Part shown: positions 16,742 through 24,662 of the stretch, piece after piece
Position numbering within the stretch: position 1 is the stretch's first letter
Layout of the letters: each line of letters begins with the position of its first letter
Position numbers and translations under genes: made by a program
NCBI GenBank assembly: GCA_964384025.1
Contig: CAYLJJ010000044.1
Coordinates: 1 to 50,208 of the forward strand
Length of the DNA: 50,208 nt
Reading direction: 5' to 3'
DNA from: CAYLJJ01 sp964384025
Lineage (GTDB): Bacteria > Myxococcota_A > Bradymonadia > UBA7976 > UBA1532
Notes under the pieces: model-generated
The model's input: only the letters and a program-made list of their open reading frames with translations
What the model was told of the DNA's origin: nothing
The model's database searches: none

Positions 16742-17829
16742 GCTTGCGAATCCTCACGCTCCTTATACTCTTCATACTCCCCTCACTGGCCTCGGCACAG
16801 CTTAGGGTCCAAAACGAGAAGGGCTTCCTGGATCTCAAGGGGAGAGTTCAGACCGGATATACACACCGTTTTCTCCCTGAAGGAGATGACGATCATAAGA
16901 AAGATCGTTTCCGCCTCAAACAAGCTCGAGTTCAGGCCAAGGGCGAGTTCTACAGAGACTATAACTTCAAGATCAGCCTAGAACTCAGCAGGCAGGCGCG
17001 GGCCAAAGATCTCAACATCTCTTGGAACCCCTGCGAGAGCCTTGAATTAAAGATGGGTCAGTTTAAAGTGCCCATCTCTAAACAGCGCCTCCAAAGTTCC
17101 AGCAGGCTGCTCTTTGTCTCTCGTGCTCGGGTCGCTGATGACTTTGTTCCTGGCCGAGATATCGGGGCGATGTTGAGTTGGCGCTCAGAGGATGATCGCT
17201 ACAGCTTCAACGCGGGCGCCTTTACAGGGCGAGGCAGCAACACCTCAGAGGATGATCGTCATGGGCTTCCGCTCTTGGCGATGCGCCTTGAGTGGACACC
17301 CTTGGCGAAGCTGAAGAAAGGAGAGGGCGATGTCAAGCGGAGCCGCCGCTTCGCCCTGGGCTTGGGGGCTGATCTGGCTTGGTCGAAGGATGGAGAACCA
17401 CTGGGGGCTCCTGACAAGCCGGAGCCTCTCCACAGCATTGATGGGCGCAAGCTCCTCTATGGAGCCGATCTGACCCTCAAATATAAAGGTTTTTTCCTGA
17501 CTACTGAGTTGCGTGGGGCTTCTTTCAAGCCTGAAGAGGGTCCTGAGTACTATGCAGCAGGTTGGCTGTTTCAGCTCTCCTATTTCATGAAGAGTTTACG
17601 CTTAGAGCCCAAACTGGCAGTGAGCGACCTCAACCCTTCAGATATCCTCGAGGAGGATCGAGAGAGCAGCTTGTTGATGGGTCTTAACTTTTACCCTCGT
17701 AAGAGCCACAACTTGAAGCTGGTGTTGGACTACGCTCAGCGCTTCCCCGAAGGCAGCCTTGGTGATTGGGGCGCTGAGGGTTGGGCCAAAGATGAGATCC
17801 ATCTGCTTGTTCAGTTGGCTTTTAAATGA
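16738..17829 (+). CDS. Phosphate-selective porin (OprP/OprO-like)
   Basis: An outer-membrane beta-barrel of 363 residues with a signal peptide ending near LPSLASAQ. The first strands read LRVQNEKGFLDLKGRVQTGY, followed by FRLKQARVQAKGEFYRDYNF and LELKMGQFKVPISKQRLQSS, the run typical of OprP/OprO porins. It then has regularly alternating barrel strands and ends in the aromatic LLVQLAFK. Relatives pass phosphate or pyrophosphate/polyphosphate, with Lys/Arg lining the pore. The start is GTG, overlapping the upstream stop (GTGA) behind AAAGGA; the longer frame from 16684 would precede the signal peptide and is rejected. Coupling to a secreted CYTH protein suggests a joint role. Confidence 0.85.
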   Translation: MSLRILTLLILFILPSLASAQLRVQNEKGFLDLKGRVQTGYTHRFLPEGDDDHKKDRFRLKQARVQAKGEFYRDYNFKISLELSRQARAKDLNISWNPCESLELKMGQFKVPISKQRLQSSSRLLFVSRARVADDFVPGRDIGAMLSWRSEDDRYSFNAGAFTGRGSNTSEDDRHGLPLLAMRLEWTPLAKLKKGEGDVKRSRRFALGLGADLAWSKDGEPLGAPDKPEPLHSIDGRKLLYGADLTLKYKGFFLTTELRGASFKPEEGPEYYAAGWLFQLSYFMKSLRLEPKLAVSDLNPSDILEEDRESSLLMGLNFYPRKSHNLKLVLDYAQRFPEGSLGDWGAEGWAKDEIHLLVQLAFK

Positions 17830-17882
17830 TCAGCTCTCGCTATCCACAGCTTGAACGCTTCAGAAGATCAAGGAGAGATCAT

Positions 17883-20183
17883 ATGTCGTCCCTGCTGAGA
17901 TGTTTTGTGCTTCTGCTTCTGCTGCCCTTGGGTTGTAGTGAAGATCAAGAGAGCGGCGCTGATCCCAAGGACTCTGGGGGGAGCAGCCTGGATGGGGGGG
18001 TGGAGATCTGCGGCGATGAAGTCCGCGATCCTGGAGAAGAGTGTGATGATGGAAACATCAACTCCGGTGATGGTTGCAGTCAGACCTGTGAGCATGAAGA
18101 TCCCCGTGATCTTCAGATCAAGATCAACGAGATCCTCGCCAAGGACAGCGAGGGTGGCCCAGATTGGATCGAGCTCTATAACCCAAGCCAGGAGTCTGTA
18201 GATTTGGAGGGCTGGGTGATTAAGGATGGTAGTGATGCTGAGGGCGCTCTCCTGCCCGCAGGGCTCCTTGTCCCCGCTCAAGGCTTCCTATTGTTGACCC
18301 AAGATCAGGAGTTCAGCTTCGGTCTGGGCAAGGAGGACAGCCTTCAACTCCTCTTCCCTGGAGGGCAACCAGCCGACGCCTCTTCTTGGGTAGAGGGGGA
18401 CGCTCCAGAGGGGCAAACTTGGGGGCGTATCCCGGATGGTCTGGGTGCCTTTAAGACCCTCACGACTCCCACCCCAGGAGCAGCCAATCGAGATGGAGGA
18501 GAGAGCGCCACCTGTGGAGATGGCATCATCGCAGAGAGCGAAGCCTGCGACGACGGAAACACCGAGTCTGGCGATGGCTGTGATGAGGAGTGTCAATTGG
18601 AGGAGCAGGTTGTCTGTGGAGATGGAGTGCTCGCTGGAGATGAACTCTGTGATGATGGTAACACCGAGGCAGGTGATGGCTGTGATGAGGAGTGCCGGTT
18701 TGAGCTGCCTGAGATGCCTCAGGTGATCATCAATGAGCTGAGCGCCCGCGCCTTAGATGGAGGCCCTGACTGGGTCGAGCTATACAATCCAGGTGAAGAA
18801 CAGGTGGATCTCAGCGCTTGGATCTTGACCGACAGCGACACTGAGGCGCACCGCTCTGAGCTGGGGGGCAGCTTAGCGCCAGGGGCCTTTCTGCTCCTCA
18901 TCAAAGATCAGGAGTTTGATTTTGGCCTGGGCTCAGCGGACAGCGTACTGCTCTTCAACGCTCAGGGGGTGCTGGTGGATATGACCGCTTGGGAGGAGGA
19001 GCAGGCCCCCGAGGGGCAGAGTTGGGGGCGCATCCCTGACGCTACGGGCCCATTTCAGACCCTTGAGGTCCCCAGCCCAGGAGCACCCAACATCCCCAAC
19101 GCAGAGGGCTGCGGTGATGGAATTGTCCAGGAGGGGGAGGAGTGCGATGATGGCAACCTGGAGAGTGGCGATGGATGCAGTGAGATCTGCACAGATGAAG
19201 ATCCCGTCGAGCCTCTCTACTCGGTGGTCATCAATGAGGTGATGATTCAAGATGCTGAGGGTGGACCAGACTGGGTTGAGCTCTATAACTTTGGAGAGGA
19301 GGGGGTGGATCTCAACGCTTGGATTTTGACCGACAGCGACATTGAGGGACACCGCTACAACCTCCCCGTTGAGGCTTACTTAGAGCCGAGAGGCTTTCTG
19401 CTCCTCAGCAGAGGTACAGAGTTTGACTTTGGCTTGGGTGGTGAGGATGAGCTGCACCTCTTTGATGCTGAGGGTCAGGTGGTGGATGAGCTGGCTTGGG
19501 TGGATGGCAGTGGCCCTGAAACTCAGACTTGGGGACGACTCCCCGACGCTCAGGGCCCCTTCCAAAACCTCAGCCCCACCCCTGGAGCTCCTAACCAAGC
19601 TCCGGTTGTGCAGGGGATCTGTGGAGATGGGATCTTGGATGAGGGCGAAGAGTGCGATGATGGCAACCTGGAGAGTGGTGATGGATGCAGCGAGATCTGC
19701 ACAGATGAAGATCCCATCGAGCCTCGCTGTGGAGATGGAATTCTCAGCGAGGGTGAGGAGTGCGATGATGGCAACGCTGAAGCGGGAGATGGTTGCCTAA
19801 GCTGTCTCTTTGAGCTGCGCATCAACGAGGTGATGCCTCGAGATCTAGATGGAGGCCCTGACTGGATTGAGCTGATCAACCTGAGCGAGGCTGAGCTGAA
19901 TCTAGAGGGCTGGGTGATCACAGATTCCGATCAAGAGGTCCATCGCTACACCCTTGAAGCGAACAGCCTGATTCCTCCAGGGGGATATCTGGTGTTGATC
20001 AAGGATCTTCAGTTTGACTTTGGCTTGGGGGGCAGCGATGAGGTTCACCTCTTTGATGCTCAGGGACAGGCTCGAGATGGGACCGCTTGGTTTGATGCTG
20101 TAGATGGTGAGAGCTGGGCAAGACGGCCCAACGGTACAGGTGATTTTCAAATGGGTGCTCCCAGCCAGGGAGCAGCAAATTAG
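17883..20183 (+). CDS. Lipoprotein with lamin-tail domains and Cys-rich repeats
   Basis: A 766-residue surface lipoprotein with lipobox LLPLGC, Cys18. It contains six Cys-rich repeats of the DUF4215 type (CGDGxxxxGEECDDGNxxxGDGC), starting near residues 40, 210, 242, 410, 577 and 611. These are interleaved with four lamin-tail (LTD) domains, each with an INE...GGPDWIELYN start, a GW(V/I)xxD turn and FxFGLGxxD...LLF strands, closing with PxPGAxN. Such combinations are common on myxobacterial cell surfaces, and the Asp/Asn-rich loops suggest Ca2+ binding (inference). The frame opens at 17826, overlapping the porin stop, but AAGGAGAG just before ATG 17883 and the signal peptide decide the start. 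It is likely in the porin operon. Ligand unknown. Confidence 0.88.
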   Translation: MSSLLRCFVLLLLLPLGCSEDQESGADPKDSGGSSLDGGVEICGDEVRDPGEECDDGNINSGDGCSQTCEHEDPRDLQIKINEILAKDSEGGPDWIELYNPSQESVDLEGWVIKDGSDAEGALLPAGLLVPAQGFLLLTQDQEFSFGLGKEDSLQLLFPGGQPADASSWVEGDAPEGQTWGRIPDGLGAFKTLTTPTPGAANRDGGESATCGDGIIAESEACDDGNTESGDGCDEECQLEEQVVCGDGVLAGDELCDDGNTEAGDGCDEECRFELPEMPQVIINELSARALDGGPDWVELYNPGEEQVDLSAWILTDSDTEAHRSELGGSLAPGAFLLLIKDQEFDFGLGSADSVLLFNAQGVLVDMTAWEEEQAPEGQSWGRIPDATGPFQTLEVPSPGAPNIPNAEGCGDGIVQEGEECDDGNLESGDGCSEICTDEDPVEPLYSVVINEVMIQDAEGGPDWVELYNFGEEGVDLNAWILTDSDIEGHRYNLPVEAYLEPRGFLLLSRGTEFDFGLGGEDELHLFDAEGQVVDELAWVDGSGPETQTWGRLPDAQGPFQNLSPTPGAPNQAPVVQGICGDGILDEGEECDDGNLESGDGCSEICTDEDPIEPRCGDGILSEGEECDDGNAEAGDGCLSCLFELRINEVMPRDLDGGPDWIELINLSEAELNLEGWVITDSDQEVHRYTLEANSLIPPGGYLVLIKDLQFDFGLGGSDEVHLFDAQGQARDGTAWFDAVDGESWARRPNGTGDFQMGAPSQGAAN

Positions 20184-20271
20184 AGTTGCGCGTTTATTTG
20201 ACTCGGTGATCGAGTTGATTCAAACGGGAAACCCTTAACCTTCCCACACATGGGACTTTCGGAGGGATAAC

Positions 20272-20895
20272 ATGGGCGAGATCAAGCCTCGCTTTGAGTT
20301 TCGTACTTTTGGACAGGGCTTTGGCCCCATGCTCCAAAAAATGCACCAACACTCAAAGCTGATCGGGATTCGGGAGAGCCGGGAGATCTACATCATGTCT
20401 GCCGGCAATGATCAGAACAACACAAAGATCCGTGATGACCTGATGGACATCAAGGTCTTTGTACAAGAGCTGGATGGCCTGGAGCAGTGGAACCCTCGTA
20501 TGAAGGGCTCCTTCCCCATGAACGCAGAGATCCTCAGAGATGAGGTCTTCCCTGCCTTTGGAGTCTCCCTGCCGGAGTTTACGCGTGAGGTCTACACCCT
20601 ATCGCAGTTCCTCAGTGAGATTGTCCAGCCTCACCCTGAGCTGTTGGCGGTGAACATCCTCAAGCGGCGCTTTGCCTTCACCGTCAATGAGGTGATCACG
20701 GAGTGGGCCAAGGTCTTGATCAACGGGGCCGCCATCGAGACTTTCTGTATGGAGTCTGTGGATCGCGCCGCGATCCTCGAGGGCTTGGGAATGATCGGGG
20801 CTCAGGGGATGGAGAACGTCAACTATCTGAAGGCGATCAAGCGGGTGACAGGGATGTCACCTTTGGCCGAGGGCTTCCAGCCCGTGATGCTCTAA
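20272..20895 (+). CDS. Conserved-looking protein paired with CYTH phosphatase
   Basis: A 207-residue cytosolic protein with no signal or TM segment. It starts KPRFEFRTFGQGFGPMLQKM and contains RESREIYIMSAGNDQNNTKI, then DLMDIKVFVQELDGLEQWNP, and later LAVNILKRRFAFTVNEVITE. I recall similar proteins next to CYTH-domain genes but can give no established function. The Glu/Lys/Arg-rich strands (REIYIMS, RDDLMDIKVF) look like part of a tunnel-type fold themselves. GGAGGGATAAC leads to the ATG, a strong start. The CYTH gene follows after 9 nt with its own strong Shine-Dalgarno, so they are surely co-expressed. Confidence 0.75.
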   Translation: MGEIKPRFEFRTFGQGFGPMLQKMHQHSKLIGIRESREIYIMSAGNDQNNTKIRDDLMDIKVFVQELDGLEQWNPRMKGSFPMNAEILRDEVFPAFGVSLPEFTREVYTLSQFLSEIVQPHPELLAVNILKRRFAFTVNEVITEWAKVLINGAAIETFCMESVDRAAILEGLGMIGAQGMENVNYLKAIKRVTGMSPLAEGFQPVML

Positions 20896-20904
20896 GGAGG
20901 AGTC

Positions 20905-21369
20905 ATGGCGCACGAGATTGAACGCAAGTTTCTGGTGAATGGTGAGGCGTGGCGGGCTCTGGCTGAGGGCACACACTATCGCCAAGGCTATCTCTCCACA
21001 GTCAAGGAGCGCACCGTCCGTGTGCGCACCATCAACGACAAGGGCTTCTTGACCGTCAAGGGCATCACTCGCGGGATCTCCCGTCTAGAGTTTGAGTATG
21101 AGATCCCTGTAGCGGAAGCCAAGCAGATGCTCGACGACCTCTGCGAGCAGCCTCTTGTGGAGAAGAGTCGCTATAAGATCGAGCAGGGCGGCTTGACCTG
21201 GGAGGTAGATGAGTTCTTTGGCGTCAATCAGGGGCTTATCGTCGCTGAGGTGGAGTTGAGCACTGAAGATCAGGAGTATGAGAAGCCTGAGTGGATCGGC
21301 GACGAGGTCTCTGGAGATCCACGCTACTTCAACTCCAACCTGATCAAGCACCCCTTTACTCAGTGGTGA
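20905..21369 (+). CDS. CYTH-domain inorganic triphosphatase-type protein
   Basis: A 154-residue single-domain CYTH protein of the NE1496/ygiF-like class. The N-terminal signature HEIERKFLV holds ExExK (Glu4, Glu6, Lys8). Tunnel residues follow: YLSTVKERTVRVRTINDKGF, LTVKGITRG, FEYEIPVAEA, then KSRYKIEQGGLTWEVDEFFG and GLIVAEVELSTEDQ. Members hydrolyse inorganic tripolyphosphate with Mg2+ or Mn2+. All the expected acidic and basic tunnel positions seem present, so it should be active. AAGGAGGAG precedes the ATG. It forms an operon with the upstream 207-residue protein and probably with the membrane protein 20 nt downstream. Confidence 0.9.
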   Translation: MAHEIERKFLVNGEAWRALAEGTHYRQGYLSTVKERTVRVRTINDKGFLTVKGITRGISRLEFEYEIPVAEAKQMLDDLCEQPLVEKSRYKIEQGGLTWEVDEFFGVNQGLIVAEVELSTEDQEYEKPEWIGDEVSGDPRYFNSNLIKHPFTQW

Positions 21370-21389
21370 TTCAGCTCTAAAAGAGCCTG

Positions 21390-22277
21390 ATGGATCCTGA
21401 AAAACTCCAGCGTTTCCGCTTTCGATATGGTCTGCTCCCCAGCGAGGTTCGCCTGAGCGCTGAGCAGCTCGCCTTTCGCAGCGGCTATAGAAACCGGGAT
21501 CTGCGGATTGACCGCCTAGTTCATCTCTATGTGGATCGACGCTCTGAGGTTTGGGAGTTGCTCCTCAGTGAGCGGAGAGCGTCAGGGGCTCTCAGGCGTC
21601 TTCGAGCCCACGCCAGTCCTGGAGAGCCTGCGTTTGAGGCTCTGGTGGAGGCGCTCCTCAAACTACGCCCTGAGATCGATATCCGACATCTAAAGCGCGC
21701 TGAAGCTCACCATCTGACCGGCTCTCGCTCTCTAGAGGGCCCCGCCCTAGCTGGGCTCATGGCCCTGGGGATCTTCCTGTTGGCGATCTTCTTTCTGCCT
21801 CAGCTCCGGCACGGGCTTGATGGAGAGCGGATCTCCATCAGCTTGGAGCAGCTCCTGGAGTCTGCTCCCGAGCACTACAACCTGGAGTTGGAGGGGCGCC
21901 TGATCTTGAACCAAGGGGTTCGTGATCAGCGCAGTGGACGGATGTGGTTTCCTCTCTTGGGCTTAACACAGCAGGAGGGAGCCCTCGCTTCCTTGATCTT
22001 GGAGGTTCCTCCAGGGAGCATCGATCCTCAGAAACTGGAAACGCAGCGGCGCTTTGGGGGTCTCCTTCGGGGGATCTACTGGGAGGGGCTCTCTCTGGAG
22101 CGCCGGGCGCAGCTTGAGGAGCAGGGGGCTCAGCTCAGCGAGGAGGTGCAGCTTTTAGAGTATGGGGCTGAGCCCCGAGATGAGCTGATCTTGACCCTGG
22201 GGATCTTGGGCTCTCTGAGCCTATTGGGCCTGATGCTCCTCTATCTTCGCCGCCAAGCTCATCCTCTCAGGGGCTGA
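21390..22277 (+). CDS. Two-TM membrane protein of unknown function
   Basis: A 295-residue protein not recognised as a family. The basic cytosolic N-terminus (1-115) is helical (RFRFRYGLLPSEVRLSAEQL). TM1 is at about 119-138 (ALAGLMALGIFLLAIFFLPQ) and a ~125-residue loop follows with a strand-rich patch (NLELEGRLILNQGVRDQRSG, MWFPLLGL). TM2 is near 267-286 (LILTLGILGSLSLLGLMLLY), followed by a basic tail. The loop between TMs would be periplasmic by the positive-inside rule. It follows the CYTH gene by 20 nt with a weak AGAG before the ATG, so it could be translated from the shared message. It converges with the next minus-strand gene 9 nt away. Confidence 0.75.
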   Translation: MDPEKLQRFRFRYGLLPSEVRLSAEQLAFRSGYRNRDLRIDRLVHLYVDRRSEVWELLLSERRASGALRRLRAHASPGEPAFEALVEALLKLRPEIDIRHLKRAEAHHLTGSRSLEGPALAGLMALGIFLLAIFFLPQLRHGLDGERISISLEQLLESAPEHYNLELEGRLILNQGVRDQRSGRMWFPLLGLTQQEGALASLILEVPPGSIDPQKLETQRRFGGLLRGIYWEGLSLERRAQLEEQGAQLSEEVQLLEYGAEPRDELILTLGILGSLSLLGLMLLYLRRQAHPLRG

Positions 22278-22286
22278 GCGCCCGCT

Positions 22287-24662
22287 TCAACTCCCCAACC
22301 AAGCCAAAAGATGCGCGCTGAGCTTGCGCGCTGACTCTGGTTTGTATCCTTTTGACTTATAGATAGAAACACCGCTTAAGGCCGCTCCCAGATCATAGCT
22401 TGAGAAGAAGATCGCTGGGCGCCCTTTGCGCTTGATGATCTCCAGTTGGTGAGTGTCTACAGGCTGGCCACTCCGTCGGAGAGCTTTGCGAGCGCTGAGG
22501 GTGAAGCGAAGACCTTGGTTGAGATCAACTCCGCCGGCAAAGCGAGCCCTGATAAAGGGCTCTGAAGCCACAGGAGTCTCAAGCTTTCCAAAGCCCTTGA
22601 GCAGCTCTCGTGCAGACAGGGAGAAAGACTCAGAGCCTCCCCAAGCATCCACCAGGAGCGTTCCACCTCCGTCCAAGTAGCGCTCAAGACCTTTGATCTC
22701 AGCGCTCTTGAGCTGGAGAGCTTGGCGTCCAGTGAGGTGAAGGAGTTGAACCTTCTTGGGTATCGCGCTCAGCTTAACCGGTTTAACCTCCTTGAGGAGC
22801 AAGCCCGCGCTGTGCAAGAGGTAGGGGGAGAGCTTGGACCAGCTGTGTTGAGCGGCATCCCAGTCACTGCCCTCACCGTGACGAACCCGCGCGATGTTGA
22901 TCTTTTGATCACGCGCCTTGGCGGCCTCCCCTTCAGGCGTCTGGGCGCTGAAACGTCCCGCCAAGGTTCCCAGGTCTGTAGAGTAAAAGAGGAGGTTCAT
23001 CGCTAACTTAAAGGCATCGCTCTCCACTCGATTCCGCTGCCACTCCGCCGAGAGATCCGCCTCACTGAGGAAGAAGAAGACCCGCGCTCCATTGGAGGCA
23101 CCCCAGAGCTTAGGTTGCTGCTGCCACTCCTGATGGAGCACCGTAAAGGCTGCATGATCCTTGGGGAGCGCCTGTAGAGGGTGTTCAGGGAAGAGCTGCT
23201 TGGCCAGCTTTAGCATGCTCTTTTGGAACGCCTTGCTGTGGTCGATCGGTACCGCCAAGAGAGTCCCTCCTCGCTGAACATAGCTTCGGAGGCTCTGCAG
23301 CTCCTTCTTATTAAAGCGCGCCGCCCGAGTTCCGCTGAGGTAGAGGATCGGAGCTTCAAACTCCTCCACCGGATCTTTGATGGAGACCACATGCCAGTTG
23401 AGGGGGCGCTCATAGGCGCTCCAAAGAGCCCGGCTGAGGTTGGCTAGATCCCGTGGATTGAGGTTCCAGTCGCTGTCTTGGCGGAATTGTAGCTTGTCAA
23501 AGGCGACAGGGGCGCCGCCATAGAGCAAGAAGAGGCTGGAGAGGGCGGTCCCGATGGTCCTGGAGTAGCCCAGAGGGATGCTGCCATCGGGCGCTTGAGC
23601 TTGGAGAGCCTGCAAAGCACCCTTGGCGAACCAATCCTCACCGCCGAAATACTTACGTCCGCTGGCGACCCCCGCTCGCTCGATACCGTAGAGATAATAG
23701 GCCCCGCTCTTGGAGCCTTGACTCTTCCCCAGCCACTGCATACCTCGCTTTAGAGATTTGAGCACTTTGGCTGCAGGGCCTTCGCTGAAGGTCCTGGGGT
23801 TCTTGCGGGAGTAGGCTTGGCGACCGTGATACATATCAAAGACCAAGAACATACTGGCTAAGCCCGCAGTGGCCATATTGGCGGTTGAACCACTACCGCG
23901 CACGTAGCCCCAGCCGCCATCCTTATTCTGATATTTCTGAAAATGCCGAGACATCTTCTTCCAGACCTTATCGGGGACCTTGATCCCCGCTCGCGCCGCC
24001 GCCCAAGAGCCCAAGACACCATACTGAGTGCAGGAGTTATCCCAGTCTGTGGAGCTGTGGCTGTAGCGCCAGCCTTCTTCGTTCATCGCCCCCATAAGCC
24101 ACTTAAAGTCCCGCTCTAGAGCTTCTCGATATTGCCGCTCATAGGGCACCTTACGCAGGGCGTACTCCCAGACATTGGCGCGGATGGCCACCACATAGGT
24201 GTTGTTCGTCTCAAGCTGTAAGAGCCACCGGAGCGCCTTCTCTAAGGCTGGATCGCTGGCAGGATGCCCCCCCGCCGCCAAGAGCGCCAAGGTCGCCAAG
24301 GCGGTGCTGCCTCCCTGAGCATAGCTGCCATCTGTGATCTGCCCATTGGGGGCTTGTCGGTTGCGCAGAAATAGACCTGCATCCTCAATAGCGGTCTTGA
24401 TCTTTTGAGCGGTCACCGCGCCCTGGAAGGGTTCGTGGATGGCGGGGCTGATCTTCGCGACCGGCCCCCGCCTCATGCTGCCAAAATCTGCTTGTTGGAG
24501 CATATTCCTCGGCATCTGCATCTGCTGGGGTAGCTCGTCATTGAAAAGCATCTGTTGGCGTTGAGGAGGTCGTCGATTTTTCTTCTGTCTGGGCTTGCGC
24601 GCCCAGGCGCTTATGGAGAGTGAGAGAAGCAGGCTGAGAGAGCAGAGCGTTCTTAGCAACAT
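22287..24662 (-). CDS. Secreted alpha-toroid (squalene-cyclase-like) + DUF4159-like protein
   Basis: A 791-residue exported protein with signal peptide 1-21 (SLLLSLSISAWA). After a basic spacer, residues ~75-410 form a prenyltransferase/squalene-oxidase-like alpha-alpha toroid: GQITDGSYAQGGSTALATLA, DNSCTQYGVLGSW, KDGGWGYVRGSGSTANMATA, DGSIPLGYSRTIGTALSSL. From ~425 there are two DUF4159-like halves, each with a glutamine-amidotransferase-like start (ILYLSGTRAARFNKKELQSL, LLHLTGRQALQLKSAEIKGL), a GGTLL strand and, in the second, an FSSYDLGAALSG end. No cyclase DxDD motif was seen, so a structural or binding role is more likely than terpene chemistry. Its ATG overlaps the stop of the upstream VWA gene by one base. 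Confidence 0.85.
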   Translation of the reverse strand: MLLRTLCSLSLLLSLSISAWARKPRQKKNRRPPQRQQMLFNDELPQQMQMPRNMLQQADFGSMRRGPVAKISPAIHEPFQGAVTAQKIKTAIEDAGLFLRNRQAPNGQITDGSYAQGGSTALATLALLAAGGHPASDPALEKALRWLLQLETNNTYVVAIRANVWEYALRKVPYERQYREALERDFKWLMGAMNEEGWRYSHSSTDWDNSCTQYGVLGSWAAARAGIKVPDKVWKKMSRHFQKYQNKDGGWGYVRGSGSTANMATAGLASMFLVFDMYHGRQAYSRKNPRTFSEGPAAKVLKSLKRGMQWLGKSQGSKSGAYYLYGIERAGVASGRKYFGGEDWFAKGALQALQAQAPDGSIPLGYSRTIGTALSSLFLLYGGAPVAFDKLQFRQDSDWNLNPRDLANLSRALWSAYERPLNWHVVSIKDPVEEFEAPILYLSGTRAARFNKKELQSLRSYVQRGGTLLAVPIDHSKAFQKSMLKLAKQLFPEHPLQALPKDHAAFTVLHQEWQQQPKLWGASNGARVFFFLSEADLSAEWQRNRVESDAFKLAMNLLFYSTDLGTLAGRFSAQTPEGEAAKARDQKINIARVRHGEGSDWDAAQHSWSKLSPYLLHSAGLLLKEVKPVKLSAIPKKVQLLHLTGRQALQLKSAEIKGLERYLDGGGTLLVDAWGGSESFSLSARELLKGFGKLETPVASEPFIRARFAGGVDLNQGLRFTLSARKALRRSGQPVDTHQLEIIKRKGRPAIFFSSYDLGAALSGVSIYKSKGYKPESARKLSAHLLAWLGS

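Noticed and set aside
17826..17882. Lamin-tail lipoprotein starting at ATG 17826 overlapping the porin stop
   Set aside because: It adds a basic 19-residue stretch before the lipoprotein signal; ATG 17883 has AAGGAGAG.
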